Of a DNA stretch of 64,000 nt, positions 47,443-57,043 are shown piece after piece. The notes beneath the pieces are model-generated. The model did no database searches. It saw nothing but the letters and a program-made list of their open reading frames with translations, and was not told where the DNA came from. Numbering within the stretch: the stretch's first letter is position 1; every line of letters starts with the position of its first letter. This DNA comes from Arthrobacter sp. B0490 (GTDB taxonomy: Bacteria > Actinomycetota > Actinomycetes > Actinomycetales > Micrococcaceae), in NCBI RefSeq assembly GCF_002929355.1, contig NZ_PJIR01000012.1:17204-81203 (forward strand). Reading direction: 5' to 3'. The translations under genes were made by a program, and so were the position numbers.

Positions 47443-49562
47443 GCTTCGAACGCTACGACGAACTGGCCGCCCTGGTTCCCCCCGAGATCGTCACGCACTC
47501 CTACGTCCAGGACATCCCGCTCCCTGACGGCGCGGGCGTCCTGGCGCTCATCACGCTCGACAACGACCTCGACCACACGAAGCCGACGACGCTCGGCCCG
47601 AGGACGCTCATCGAGTTCGGCCGCACGCTCGAGGGACTGAAGGAGCGTGCCGCGCGCGGTGAGATCTCCGCCGTCGCCCTGACCGGCAAGCCCTACTTCC
47701 TCGTGGCGGGTGCCGACCTCAGCACCGTCAAGAGCGTGAGGTCCGAACACCTCGGCCGGCTCATGGCCGAGCTCGGCCACGAGGCGTACGACCTCCTCGC
47801 CGACCTCGGCGTGCCGAGCTTCGCCTTCATCAACGGCGTCGCGCTCGGCGGCGGGCTCGAGATCGCCCTCGCCGCGAACTACCGCACGGTGTCCTCCGGC
47901 GCCAGCGGCATCGGCCTGCCCGAGGCATTCATCGGACTCGTCCCGGGCTGGGGCGGCGTGTACCGCCTGCCGCGCCTCATCGGGCCCGCGAACGCCGTCA
48001 AGGTGATGATCGAGAACCCGCTCAGCAACAACCGCAGCCTCGACGGGACGGCCGCCTACGGCCTGGGCATCGCCGACGCCCTCTTCGAGCCCGCGGACTT
48101 CATCGAGCAGTCCCTGCTCTGGGCCGCCCGCGTGCTCACGGGCGGCGAGGGCGACGCCGTCGGGCAGCGGCGTGCCGAGCTCGCCCGGTCCGACGACGAC
48201 GCCTGGGCCGGGGCTGTCGCCGCCGGCCGGGCGTTCGTCGAGGCGAAGACGAGCAACGCCGCACCGGCGCCCGCCCGGGTCCTGGACCTGCTCGAGGCCG
48301 GGCTGACCCTGTCGCAGAAGGAATCGGCGGCGGCCGAGTGCACGGCGCTGGCCGAGCTCATGCAGACCCCCGCATTCCACGCCACGGTCTACGCCTTCCT
48401 CGACCTCGTGCAGAAGCGCGGCAAGCGTCCCGCAGGGGCTCCCGACCGGAAGCTGGCCCGCCCGGTGACGAAGGTCGGCGTCGTGGGCGCCGGGCTCATG
48501 GCGAGCCAGCTCGCCCTCCTCTTCGCCCGGCAGCTCAAGGTCCCCGTGGTCCTCACGGACATCGACCAGGCGCGCGTGGACAAGGGCGTGGGCTACGTGC
48601 ACGCCGAGATCGACAGGATGCTCGACAGGAAGCGCCTGTCGCAGGACGCGGCGAACCGGACGAGGGCGCTCGTCACCGGCTCGGTCTCTAAGGACGTGTT
48701 CGCCGACGCGGACTTCGTGATCGAGGCCGTGTTCGAGGAGCTGTCGGTCAAGAAGCAGGTCTTCGCCGAGGTGGAGGCCGTGGTCTCCGCCGAGTGCATC
48801 CTGGCGACCAACACGTCCTCGCTGTCCGTGGCGGAGATGGCCGCGGACCTCGTGCACCCGGAGCGCGTGGTGGGCTTCCACTTCTTCAATCCCGTGGCCG
48901 CCATGCCCCTGCTCGAGGTGGTCCGTGCACCCAGGACGGACGACACCGTGCTCGCCACGGCCTTCGTCCTCGCGAAGGGCCTGAAGAAGAACGCCGTCCT
49001 GGTGCAGGACGCCCCCGCCTTCGTGGTCAACCGCATCCTCGGCCGCATGTTCGGCGAGATCACGGCCGTCTTCGATGAAGGCACCGATGCGGAGACCGCC
49101 GACAACGCACTGCGGCCTCTCGGACTGCCCATGACGCCGTTCAGGCTCCTCGCCCTGGTCGGCTTGCCCGTCGGCCAGCACGTGCAGGAGTCCCTACACG
49201 TGGCCTTCGGCGACCGCTTCCACGTCTCCGCGAACCAGCAGAAGCTGATCGGCGCCGGCGTGAAGGGACTATGGGAGAAGCAGGAGGACGGCACCGAGAC
49301 CGTCCCCGCGCAGACCCTGGCGCTGATGGAGCGCGGAAGTGCACCGTCGACCGCCGAGGAGGTCCTGCACCGCACGCAGGACGCCCTCGCGGACGAGATC
49401 GGGCGCATGCTCGACGAGGGCGTCGTCGCCGCTCCGGAGGACATCGACCTCTGCATGATCATGGGCGCGGGCTGGCCGATGCATCTCGGCGGGATCACCC
49501 CGTACCTGGACCGGGTCGGGGCGTCCGAGCGTGTTCTCGGTCGGACGTTCCACCAGGCCTGA
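47439..49562 (+). CDS. fadB: Fatty acid oxidation complex alpha subunit: enoyl-CoA hydratase / 3-hydroxyacyl-CoA dehydrogenase
   Basis: 707-residue multifunctional enzyme for the middle steps of beta-oxidation. N-terminal crotonase domain: FLVAGADLSTV, FINGVALGGGLEIAL and IGLPEAFIGLVPGWGG with the catalytic acid residues. C-terminal NAD-dependent dehydrogenase: VGVVGAGLMASQLALL (Rossmann loop), NTSSLSVAEMA, and FHFFNPVAAMPLLEVV with the catalytic His. It pairs with the coupled fadA and shares its operator. Confidence 0.96.
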   Translation: MSFERYDELAALVPPEIVTHSYVQDIPLPDGAGVLALITLDNDLDHTKPTTLGPRTLIEFGRTLEGLKERAARGEISAVALTGKPYFLVAGADLSTVKSVRSEHLGRLMAELGHEAYDLLADLGVPSFAFINGVALGGGLEIALAANYRTVSSGASGIGLPEAFIGLVPGWGGVYRLPRLIGPANAVKVMIENPLSNNRSLDGTAAYGLGIADALFEPADFIEQSLLWAARVLTGGEGDAVGQRRAELARSDDDAWAGAVAAGRAFVEAKTSNAAPAPARVLDLLEAGLTLSQKESAAAECTALAELMQTPAFHATVYAFLDLVQKRGKRPAGAPDRKLARPVTKVGVVGAGLMASQLALLFARQLKVPVVLTDIDQARVDKGVGYVHAEIDRMLDRKRLSQDAANRTRALVTGSVSKDVFADADFVIEAVFEELSVKKQVFAEVEAVVSAECILATNTSSLSVAEMAADLVHPERVVGFHFFNPVAAMPLLEVVRAPRTDDTVLATAFVLAKGLKKNAVLVQDAPAFVVNRILGRMFGEITAVFDEGTDAETADNALRPLGLPMTPFRLLALVGLPVGQHVQESLHVAFGDRFHVSANQQKLIGAGVKGLWEKQEDGTETVPAQTLALMERGSAPSTAEEVLHRTQDALADEIGRMLDEGVVAAPEDIDLCMIMGAGWPMHLGGITPYLDRVGASERVLGRTFHQA

Positions 49563-49582
49563 GGCAGCACCCGGCGCAGCGA

Positions 49583-49618
49583 CGGAAGGGCCCCGACCAG
49601 CCGGTCGGGGCCCTTCCG
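49583..49618 (+). terminator. fadAB terminator
   Basis: Perfect 16-bp stem (CGGAAGGGCCCCGACC and complement) with a 4-base loop, 20 bp after the fadB stop. Confidence 0.8.
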
Positions 49619-49642
49619 CTGCCTCCGGGTCTCCTCACCGCA

Positions 49643-49864
49643 GGGTGCACCTGTGTCGCGGTTGCCGGCGGAATGGACCCTGCCCGTGGCCTTCCCGCCG
49701 TCGAGGCCCTTGGTGTGGTCGCACGCCTCGTAGGGTCCGGCGCCGTCGGACAGGCTGGTGGCGCCGTCGTCGTGCGAGGGGACGACGTGGTCGTGATGGC
49801 GGATCGGCGCATCACGGTCCGGGGCACGGCATCCATCGTCCCGGGCCTGGAGGAAACGGCACTG
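49643..49864 (-). pseudogene. Degenerate C-terminal remnant of a DUF222/HNH endonuclease-like gene
   Basis: The 346-bp gap between fadB and the aldo/keto reductase holds no intact gene. One minus-strand frame reads CRFLQARDDGCRAPDRDAPI, then RHHDHVVPSHDDGATSLSD and GAGPYEACDHTKGLDGG, which resembles the zinc-finger HNH end of the DUF222 proteins that are abundant in Arthrobacter relatives. Zinc-ligand positions are damaged: a Cys is Arg (APDRDAP) and another is Tyr (PYEAC). No DUF222 domain or start is seen, and the reading frame before it is unlike the family. Confidence 0.65.
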
Positions 49865-49964
49865 CCCGGCAGTGCCACCCCTCACCCGGGACGAGCAGCG
49901 CCTCGACCCGGGAAGCGCTGTTCGTGGCACATCATCGCCCCGGACGGGGCTCTCTGCTTCGGTG

Positions 49965-50930
49965 TCAGGCGGCGGGGCGGGGGAAGATCCGGTCCAGTTC
50001 CGCGAGATCGTCGTCCGACGGCGTCCACGCGACGGCTGCCGCATTCTGACGCACCTGCTCGGGCGACGTGGCGCCGGCGATCACGGACCCGACCGACGGC
50101 TGGGCCGCCAGCCAGGAGAACGCCACCTGCACCTCGGTGAGCTCCCGCGCCGCCGCGAACGCGGAGAAGGCCTCGAGCTGGTCCCAGTCCGCGGTCTCCA
50201 GCAGGTTCTTGCGCGAGTGCGTGAGCCTGCTGCCGGCCGGCACCTCGTTGCGACGGTACTTGCCCGTCAGCAGGCCGTTGGCGAGCGGGAAGTACGGGAG
50301 GACGCCGAGACCGTAGGCCTCCGCGGCCGGCACGACCTCTCGTTCCAGGCGGCGGTCCAGGAGGCTGTACGGGTTCTGCGCCGAGATGAACGGCGTGTAC
50401 CCGCTGCCGCGTGCGGTGAATTCGGCCTCCGCGATCTGCCAGCCTGCGAGATTGGAGTGTCCGAGGTAGCGCACCTTCCCGCTGGTCACGAGGTCGTCGA
50501 GGGCCGCGAGGGTCTCCTCGACGGGCGTGAGGGCATCCGGGGCGTGGTACTGGTACAGGTCGATCCAGTCGGTCCCGAGCCGCCGCAACGACGCCTCGGC
50601 CGCCCGGACGATATAGCGCCGGGAGCCCCGGGCGCCCCAGTCCGGACCGTTCACCCCGCCCATGTCGAGGCCGAACTTGGTGGCGAGGACGACGTCGTCG
50701 CGCCTGCTGCCGAGCGCCTTCCCGAGCTGCACCTCGCTGACCCCGGGAGCCCTGCCGTACATGTCGGCGACGTCGAAGAGCGTGATGCCGGCGTCGATCG
50801 CCGCGTGCACGACGGCGTCGGTCCCCTCCTGGGACTCGGAAGTGGTGCCGGCCCGGCCCAGGTTGTTGCAGCCGAGGCCGACGGTGGAAACGCTGAGTCC
50901 GGAGGAACCCAGTCTGCGGTAGGTCATCAT
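49965..50930 (-). CDS. Aldo/keto reductase
   Basis: 321-residue NADPH-dependent TIM-barrel reductase. Catalytic tetrad visible: Asp53, Tyr58 (FDVADMYGRA), Lys85 (VLATKFGLD) and His129 (LYQYHAPD), plus the C-terminal cofactor motif VIAGATSPEQVRQN. Resembles the AKR11/YhdN-type general reductases; substrate unknown. The start is ATG 50930 or the adjacent 50927. TAGGTT ends exactly six bases upstream and no Shine-Dalgarno sequence is seen. Confidence 0.92.
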   Translation of the reverse strand: MMTYRRLGSSGLSVSTVGLGCNNLGRAGTTSESQEGTDAVVHAAIDAGITLFDVADMYGRAPGVSEVQLGKALGSRRDDVVLATKFGLDMGGVNGPDWGARGSRRYIVRAAEASLRRLGTDWIDLYQYHAPDALTPVEETLAALDDLVTSGKVRYLGHSNLAGWQIAEAEFTARGSGYTPFISAQNPYSLLDRRLEREVVPAAEAYGLGVLPYFPLANGLLTGKYRRNEVPAGSRLTHSRKNLLETADWDQLEAFSAFAAARELTEVQVAFSWLAAQPSVGSVIAGATSPEQVRQNAAAVAWTPSDDDLAELDRIFPRPAA

Positions 50931-50936
50931 TGTCCT

Positions 50937-50942
50937 AACCTA
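50937..50942 (-). promoter_or_regulatory. Likely -10 box of the aldo/keto reductase (leaderless)
   Basis: TAGGTT on the minus strand ends six bases before the ATG at 50930. Confidence 0.5.
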
Positions 50943-50948
50943 CCAAGA

Positions 50949-50981
50949 CGGTTGCCCCGGGCACACGACCCGGGGCAACCG
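50949..50981 (-). terminator. ndk terminator
   Basis: 13-bp perfect stem (CGGTTGCCCCGGG and complement) with a 7-base loop, 15 bp downstream of the ndk stop, ending the ileS-folC-DUF4233-ndk unit. Confidence 0.75.
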
Positions 50982-50995
50982 ATCGTCCGCCGGCG

Positions 50996-51415
50996 CTATC
51001 CGGCGAACCAGATACCGATCTCGCGCTCGGCCGATTCCACCGAGTCGGATCCGTGCACGAGGTTCTGCTGGACCTTGACGCCCCAATCACGGCCGAGATC
51101 CCCGCGGATGGTACCGGGCGCCGCCGTCGTCGGCTCGGTGGCACCGGCGAGCGAGCGGAATCCCTCGACGACGCGCTGGCCCTCGAAGATGGCCGCGACG
51201 ATCGGTCCGCTCAGCATGAACTCGACGAGCGGCTCGAAGAACGGCTTGCCGACGTGCTCCGCGTAGTGCTCCTCGAGCAGCTCACGGCTGGCGTGGACCT
51301 GCTTCAGGTCGGCGATGGTGTAGCCCTTCGCCTCGATGCGGGACAGGATGGTGCCGGTCAGGCCGCGGGACACGCCGTCGGGCTTGACGAGGACAAGGGT
51401 GCGCTCGACGCTCAT
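50996..51415 (-). CDS. ndk: Nucleoside diphosphate kinase
   Basis: Transfers gamma-phosphate between nucleoside tri- and diphosphates. 139 residues, with [15 protein letters not shown] at the N-terminus and the phospho-His121 in [13 protein letters not shown]. Follows the DUF4233 gene after 76 bp, the common actinobacterial arrangement. Confidence 0.97.
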   Translation of the reverse strand: MSVERTLVLVKPDGVSRGLTGTILSRIEAKGYTIADLKQVHASRELLEEHYAEHVGKPFFEPLVEFMLSGPIVAAIFEGQRVVEGFRSLAGATEPTTAAPGTIRGDLGRDWGVKVQQNLVHGSDSVESAEREIGIWFAG

Positions 51416-51491
51416 GATGTACTCCTGGGATGGGCGCCGTTCCGGACGGCGCGGTGAACTGGTATCAGGTCCGACTCTACTAAAGGCGCCG

Positions 51492-51935
51492 CTACTCGGG
51501 GTTCGCCTTCTCCCACTCCGCCTGCAGGCGGTCCCGCTCCACGTTCTCCCGGTCCACGCGCCTGCCCTGGCGGAGGCCGTAGAGCCAGGTCAGCGCGAAC
51601 GCGATCCCGACGACGAACATGGTCGGCTCGAGGAACCCGCCGGCGATGATCACGAGCTGCAGGATCCAGCCCAGCGCGATCCCCCACGGTCTCGTCAGCA
51701 CCGCACAGGTGAGGACCAGCACGACGCTGAGGATCAGCCCCGAGGTCAGGATGAGTGCGGGCGAGAGCTCGTCGCGGCGCAGCCCGAAGACCGCGAGCGT
51801 TGCGAAGAACACCACGAACGCCTCGAGCAGGAGGACGGTCGAGGCGAACATGATCTTCGTGGACCGGCGCTTCTTCGGCATGCCCGGCCGCCACTCGCGC
51901 TGCGCCCTGGTCATGCGTCGATCCATGCGTGCCAT
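51492..51935 (-). CDS. DUF4233 family membrane protein
   Basis: 147 residues, with about four hydrophobic segments between residues 28 and 118 ([68 protein letters not shown]) and a charged C-terminus. Function unknown. It sits between folC and ndk in most Actinobacteria, as here, 7 bp after folC. Start ATG 51935; later in-frame ATGs are possible. Confidence 0.88.
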   Translation of the reverse strand: MARMDRRMTRAQREWRPGMPKKRRSTKIMFASTVLLLEAFVVFFATLAVFGLRRDELSPALILTSGLILSVVLVLTCAVLTRPWGIALGWILQLVIIAGGFLEPTMFVVGIAFALTWLYGLRQGRRVDRENVERDRLQAEWEKANPE

Positions 51936-51942
51936 GCTCTGC

Positions 51943-53322
51943 CTACTTCCCTAGGAGTGTGCGGGCTTCCCCGACCACCGTGATCGAACCGGTCACGAGC
52001 ACGCCGCCCGCGAGGTCGTTGTCCTCCTCGGCCTTCATCACGGCCCACTCGAGGGCGTCGTCGAGACCGGGCGCGATGTTGATGTTCTCCTCGGCGAAGC
52101 CCGCCGAGAGGGCGGCCTGCAGGAGGTCCGCGGCGGGGATCGAGCGGGGCGACGTGGACTGCGTCAGGCAGACGTCCTCCAGGATGCCGCCGAGCTCCTC
52201 GTGGAGTTCGGCGAGGATGCCGGCTGCGTCCTTGTCCTCGAGGACCCCGATGACCAGCACGAGCCGGGAGAAGTCAAAGGCCTCGTTGACGCCCTTGGCG
52301 GCTGCGCGGGCGCCGGCGGGGTTGTGCGCCGCGTCCACGATGATGCTCGGGGCGGTGCGCACCACTTCGAGACGGCCGGGGGAGGTCACGGCGCGCAGGC
52401 CGTTCCGCACCAGCTCCGTCCGGAGCTCCCGCTCTCCCGCGCCGAGGAACGCCTCGACGGCGGCGACGGCGACGGCGGCGTTCTCCGCCTGGTGCTCGCC
52501 GTGCAGCGGGACCAGCAGTTCGCCGTACCGGCCGGCGAGGCCGGTCAGGGAGATCACCTGCCCGCCGACCGCGACGGTCCGGGACTCGACGCCGAACTCG
52601 ACGCCCTCGAAACGGAACTCGGCGCCCACCTCGCGGGCGCGGTCGAGGAGCACCTGCGCGGCACCGCGGGGCTGGATGGCGCTGACGAGGAACGAGCCCG
52701 GCTTGATGATGCCGGCCTTCTCCAGCGCGATGTCCTCCTCCGTGTCGCCGAGGAGCTCGGTGTGGTCGAGGGAGATGGGCGTGACGACCGCCACCTGTCC
52801 GTCGCCGACGTTCGTGGCGTCGGTGATCCCGCCGAGCCCCACCTCGATCACGCCGACGTCGATCGGCTCGTCCGCGAAGATGGCGTACGCCAGGATGGTG
52901 ACGCACTCGAAGTACGTGAGCCGGGGCTCCCCTGCGACAAGGAGTTCGCCGTCGACGATGTCGAGGTAGGGCTTGACCTCGTCCCAGACCCGGACGAAGG
53001 TCTCGTCAGCGACCGGCTCGCCGTCGATGCTGATGCGCTCGGTCACGCGCGAGAGGTGCGGGCTCGTGAAGCGGCCGGTCCGCAGATCGTGGGCCAGCAG
53101 GATGCTCTCGATCATGCGCGCCGTCGAGGTCTTGCCGTTGGTGCCGGTGATGTGGATGATCGGGAACGCCCTGTTGGGTTCCCCGAGGATCTCCATCGCC
53201 CGGTACAGCGGGGCCATGCGCGGCTCCATCCTGTTCTCGGGCGCCCGGCTGAGCAGTTCGGCGTACACGCTCTCGACGGAGAAGCGGTCGAGCTCCGTGC
53301 CGGTTCTGTTGGTCTCATCCAT
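51943..53322 (-). CDS. folC: Folylpolyglutamate synthase / dihydrofolate synthase
   Basis: Adds glutamate to dihydropteroate and polyglutamates to folates. Mur-ligase fold: P-loop [13 protein letters not shown] (59-71), substrate helix [25 protein letters not shown], then [16 protein letters not shown] at 53322 overlaps the ileS stop by eight bases; a longer frame would start inside ileS. 459 residues. Confidence 0.95.
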   Translation of the reverse strand: MDETNRTGTELDRFSVESVYAELLSRAPENRMEPRMAPLYRAMEILGEPNRAFPIIHITGTNGKTSTARMIESILLAHDLRTGRFTSPHLSRVTERISIDGEPVADETFVRVWDEVKPYLDIVDGELLVAGEPRLTYFECVTILAYAIFADEPIDVGVIEVGLGGITDATNVGDGQVAVVTPISLDHTELLGDTEEDIALEKAGIIKPGSFLVSAIQPRGAAQVLLDRAREVGAEFRFEGVEFGVESRTVAVGGQVISLTGLAGRYGELLVPLHGEHQAENAAVAVAAVEAFLGAGERELRTELVRNGLRAVTSPGRLEVVRTAPSIIVDAAHNPAGARAAAKGVNEAFDFSRLVLVIGVLEDKDAAGILAELHEELGGILEDVCLTQSTSPRSIPAADLLQAALSAGFAEENINIAPGLDDALEWAVMKAEEDNDLAGGVLVTGSITVVGEARTLLGK

Positions 53323-56300
53323 GCTGCTGCTCCTGCTTCGCGACGGTGATGGTGAAGTCGTTCCCCGCATCCTCGGCCGCCTCGACGCGGAGGTCGACCG
53401 TGAGGGTCTCGGCCCTGATCAGGGCGGCGTTCGCCTCGAGTGCCGCGACCTGCTCCGCGGTGACGCCGATGGTGGTGCTGATGCGGTCGCTGATGTCGAG
53501 GTCGGCGTCGCGGCGTGCCTGCTGGATGGCACGGATGGCATCCCGTGCCGTCCCCTCTGCGGCGAGCTCGGGGGTGACCTCGGTGTCGAGGACGAGGAAC
53601 CCGCCGCCGGGCAGGACCGTGACGGCCTTCGAGGCGGCGTCGTTGCCCTCCACCACGGTGTCGAGCGTGTACTCGTGCGGCTCGAGGGCGAGGCCGCCGG
53701 CGGTGACGCCGCCGTCGTCGTCCACGTGCCAGTCCCCCGACTTCGACGCCTTGATCGCGGCCTGCACGTTCTTGCCGAGACGGGGGCCAGCGGCCCGGGC
53801 GTTGACGACGAGGCGCTGGGTGATGCCGAACTCGGCCGGTTCGGCATCTGCGGAGTCGACCAGGCGGACGCCCTTGAGGTTCAGCTCGTCGGCGATGATC
53901 GACGAGTACTGCCCGGAGAGGCCGTCGGCGCCGGGCGCGACGACGGTCAGCTCCCGCAGTGGCAGCCGCACCCGGAGGTTGGCGGCCTTGCGCAGGCTCG
54001 AACCCACGGAGCAGACCTGACGGGTGCGGTCCATCTGCTCCACGAGATCGGGGGCGGCGGGGAACGACGCCGCCTCGGGCCAGTCTGTGAGGTGCACGGA
54101 ACGGCCGCCGGTGAGGCCACGCCAGATCTCCTCGGTGACGAGGGGCAGCAGCGGGGCGGCCACACGGCACACGGCTTCGAGACACGTGTAGAGCACGTCG
54201 AAGGCGTCGGTGTCCTCCTCGAAGAACCGCTGGCGGCTCCGACGGACGTACCAGTTGGTGAGCGTGTCGAGGTAGCGGCGCAGGGACTCGCATGCGTCGC
54301 TGATGGTGAACGCGTCGAGCGCCTCGGTGAGCTCCCGCACGAGGTTCCCCGTGTTGGCGAGGATGTAGCGGTCGATCGGCTCGGCCAGCTGCGCGGCGGC
54401 CTCGGGGGTGACGGTCCTGGCCTCGTAGCCCGCGCCGCCGTTCGCAGCATTGGTGTACAGGCTGAAGAAGTGCCAGACGTTCCACAGGGGCAGGATCACC
54501 TGACGGACACCCTCGCGGATACCCTGCTCGGTGACCACGAGGTTCCCGCCCCGGAGGATCGGGGAGGCCATGAGGAACCAGCGCATCGCGTCCGAGCCGT
54601 CGCGGTCGAACACCTCGGAGACGTCCGGGTAGTTCCGCAGGCTCTTGGACATCTTCTGCCCGTCGGAGCCGAGCACGATCCCGTGGCTGATGACGTTCCG
54701 GAACGCGTGCCGGTCGAACAGCGCCGTGGACAGGATGTGCAGCATGTAGAACCAGCCGCGGGTCTGCCCGATGTACTCGACGATGAAGTCGGCAGGGTTG
54801 TGCGTGTCGAACCACTGCTCGTTCTCGAACGGGTAGTGCACCTGGCCGTAGGGCATGGAGCCGGAGTCGAACCAGACGTCGAGGACGTCCTCGACGCGCC
54901 GCATCGTCGACCGGCCGGTCGGGTCGTCCGGGTTGGGGCGTGTGAGCTCGTCGATGAAGGGGCGGTGGAGGTCCACCTCGCCCTGCTTGTTGAGCGGGAG
55001 CCTGCCGAAGTCGGCCTGCAGTTCGGCGAGCGAACCGTACACGTCGGTGCGCGGGTACTCGGGGTCGTCCGACTGCCACACCGGGATGGGGCTGCCCCAG
55101 AAGCGGTTGCGGCTGATGGACCAGTCGCGTGCGTTGGAGAGCCACTTGCCGAACTGGCCGTCCTTGACGTTGCCGGGGATCCAGGTGATGTCCTGGTTCA
55201 GCTCCACCATGCGGTCGCGGATCTTGGTGACCTCCACGTACCAGGAGGACACGGCGCGGTAGATGAGCGGGTTGCGGCAGCGCCAGCAGTGCGGGTAGCT
55301 GTGGACGTAGCTGGACTGGCGGACGAGGCGACCTCCGGACTTCAGGACGCGCGTGATGTGACGGTTCGCCTCGAAGACCTGCAGCCCCACGATCTCCGCG
55401 AGCGGCCCCCTGCCGAACAGGGGGAGGAACTTCGCTCCCTCGTCGACGGAGAGGATCACCTGGATGCCTGCCTCCTCGCAGACCTTCTGGTCCTCCTCGC
55501 CGTACGCGGGTGCCTGGTGGACGAGCCCGGTGCCGTCCGTCGTCGTGACGTAGTCCGCGGCGAGGATGCGGAAGGCGTTGCGGTACCCGCCCTCCTCGGG
55601 GTCCGCGAGGTAGTCCCAGAGGGGCTCGTAGGTGAGCCCTTCCAGCTCGGTGCCGAGATGGCGGGAGGTGGCGGCGTCGCGCGCGGCGGCGGCGTCGGCG
55701 AATCCGAGGTCCTTGGCGTAGTTGCCGAGCAGGTCCTCGGCGAGGAGGTAGCGGCCCGCCCGGCCGTCGCGCTCGCCGTCGACGACGACGTAGGTGATGT
55801 CCGGCCCGACGGCGAGCGCGGCGTTGGTGGGCAGCGTCCAGGGAGTCGTGGTCCAGGCGAGGGCCTGGACGCCGGCGAGGTCCCTCGACAGCTCGGTCGC
55901 CCCGGCGAGGATCGGGAAGGTCACCGTGACGGTCTGGTCCTGGCGGTCCTGGTAGACGTCCTCGTCCATGCGGAGCTCGTGGTTGGACAGCGGCGTCTCG
56001 TCGTTCCAGCAGTACGGGAGCACGCGGTACCCGCTGTAGGTGAGGCCCTTCTCGTGCAGGGTCTTGAACGCCCAGAGGACGGACTCCATGTACTCGGGGT
56101 TGAGGGTCTTGTAGTCGTTGTCGAAGTCGACCCATCGCGCCTGACGGGTCACGTAGTCGCGCCACTCCCCCGCGTACTTCATGACGGAGGCGCGGGAGGC
56201 CTCGTTGAACTTGTCGATGCCCATGGCGACGATCTGCTGCTTGTCGGTCATGCCCAGCTGCTTCATCGCCTCGAGTTCCGCCGGCAGGCCGTGGGTGTCC

Positions 56301-56614
56301 CAGCCGAAGCGCCGCTCGACGCGGTGTCCGCGCTGCGTCTGGTAGCGGCCCACGAGGTCCTTGGCGTACCCGGTGAGGAGATGGCCGTAGTGCGGCAGGC
56401 CGTTGGCGAACGGCGGGCCGTCGTAGAACACGAACTCGTTGGAGCCGTCCGGCCCGGCGTCGCGGTTGTCGATGGACGCCTGGAACGTGCCGTCCTTCTC
56501 CCAGTACCGGAGCACGCGTTGCTCGAGTTCCGGGAAGCGCGGGGAGGCGCTGGTCCCGGACGTGGTCGTCCCGGCGTCGTCGGGCGACACTGCTTTGGGG
56601 TAGATCTGCGGCAT
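53315..56614 (-). CDS. ileS: Isoleucyl-tRNA synthetase
   Basis: Class I synthetase, 1099 residues. The HIGH motif is present as HYGH in [18 protein letters not shown], the KMSKS motif is [11 protein letters not shown], and a CP1 editing domain and long C-terminal tRNA-binding region follow. The layout matches the long eukaryote-like (ileS2-type) form common in Actinobacteria, which is typically less sensitive to mupirocin, although that is family knowledge and not tested here. ATG 56614 has AGGA eight bases upstream; an in-frame ATG three codons earlier is possible. A T-box leader precedes it. Confidence 0.97.
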   Translation of the reverse strand: MPQIYPKAVSPDDAGTTTSGTSASPRFPELEQRVLRYWEKDGTFQASIDNRDAGPDGSNEFVFYDGPPFANGLPHYGHLLTGYAKDLVGRYQTQRGHRVERRFGWDTHGLPAELEAMKQLGMTDKQQIVAMGIDKFNEASRASVMKYAGEWRDYVTRQARWVDFDNDYKTLNPEYMESVLWAFKTLHEKGLTYSGYRVLPYCWNDETPLSNHELRMDEDVYQDRQDQTVTVTFPILAGATELSRDLAGVQALAWTTTPWTLPTNAALAVGPDITYVVVDGERDGRAGRYLLAEDLLGNYAKDLGFADAAAARDAATSRHLGTELEGLTYEPLWDYLADPEEGGYRNAFRILAADYVTTTDGTGLVHQAPAYGEEDQKVCEEAGIQVILSVDEGAKFLPLFGRGPLAEIVGLQVFEANRHITRVLKSGGRLVRQSSYVHSYPHCWRCRNPLIYRAVSSWYVEVTKIRDRMVELNQDITWIPGNVKDGQFGKWLSNARDWSISRNRFWGSPIPVWQSDDPEYPRTDVYGSLAELQADFGRLPLNKQGEVDLHRPFIDELTRPNPDDPTGRSTMRRVEDVLDVWFDSGSMPYGQVHYPFENEQWFDTHNPADFIVEYIGQTRGWFYMLHILSTALFDRHAFRNVISHGIVLGSDGQKMSKSLRNYPDVSEVFDRDGSDAMRWFLMASPILRGGNLVVTEQGIREGVRQVILPLWNVWHFFSLYTNAANGGAGYEARTVTPEAAAQLAEPIDRYILANTGNLVRELTEALDAFTISDACESLRRYLDTLTNWYVRRSRQRFFEEDTDAFDVLYTCLEAVCRVAAPLLPLVTEEIWRGLTGGRSVHLTDWPEAASFPAAPDLVEQMDRTRQVCSVGSSLRKAANLRVRLPLRELTVVAPGADGLSGQYSSIIADELNLKGVRLVDSADAEPAEFGITQRLVVNARAAGPRLGKNVQAAIKASKSGDWHVDDDGGVTAGGLALEPHEYTLDTVVEGNDAASKAVTVLPGGGFLVLDTEVTPELAAEGTARDAIRAIQQARRDADLDISDRISTTIGVTAEQVAALEANAALIRAETLTVDLRVEAAEDAGNDFTITVAKQEQQHG

Positions 56615-56896
56615 GGTTCTCATCCTGTGTACGGCGGCATGGGGTGGGGAGTCCTGCCGTGAGGACGGGAGCCTGTGCCGCCTGCCGCCGGTTGCCTGAC
56701 CGGCCGCAGGGAAACCGGACCCGCGGTACCACCTCACTTGCCGCCGTCGTCCGCCGTGCCGCTCGTCGCGGACACACCGGGCGGGGCCGCCGCTCGTTTC
56801 CAGGCTGTGACGGGCCGTCCCGTCCGGTTCTACGGGCCGCCGCTCGGGTGGCCTTTCCTCCGGAAGCTCGCCGGTGATCGCCGGGTCGATGCTTGT
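56615..56896 (-). ncRNA. T-box riboswitch leader of ileS
   Basis: Minus-strand leader of about 280 nt. The T-box core AGGUGGUACCGCG lies at 56734-56722, and its UGGU matches the acceptor end ACCA of tRNA-Ile. Near the 5' end GGCGAUCACCGGC presents AUC (56878-56876), an isoleucine specifier codon, followed by AGCUUCCGGAGGAA, the layout of the ultrashort Stem I of actinobacterial ileS T-boxes. No terminator is seen before the start codon, so control is probably at translation, through sequestration of the ribosome-binding site. Confidence 0.85.
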
Positions 56897-56902
56897 CCTG
56901 CA

Positions 56903-56932
56903 AGTCTAGCGCCGGGGCGAATTCCTTGTCGA
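56903..56932 (-). promoter_or_regulatory. ileS promoter
   Basis: On the minus strand TCGACA (56932-56927) and TAGACT (56908-56903) are 18 bases apart. The start point would fall near 56896, just before the T-box specifier stem. Confidence 0.6.
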
Positions 56933-57043
56933 AAGGGGGCCCGCACAACAGGTGGGGCCGTGGGTCGCCGGAAAGACGTTGTGGTCGCGGAGCTGCCTTG
57001 GGACGCTGGGAGGGCACCCCCGCCGCAACAGGATGGATACCGC

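Noticed and set aside
49672..50140. Plus-strand frame in the gap after fadB as a real gene
   Set aside because: It runs into the aldo/keto reductase on the other strand, has no ribosome-binding site, and the minus-strand frame in the same place resembles an HNH remnant.
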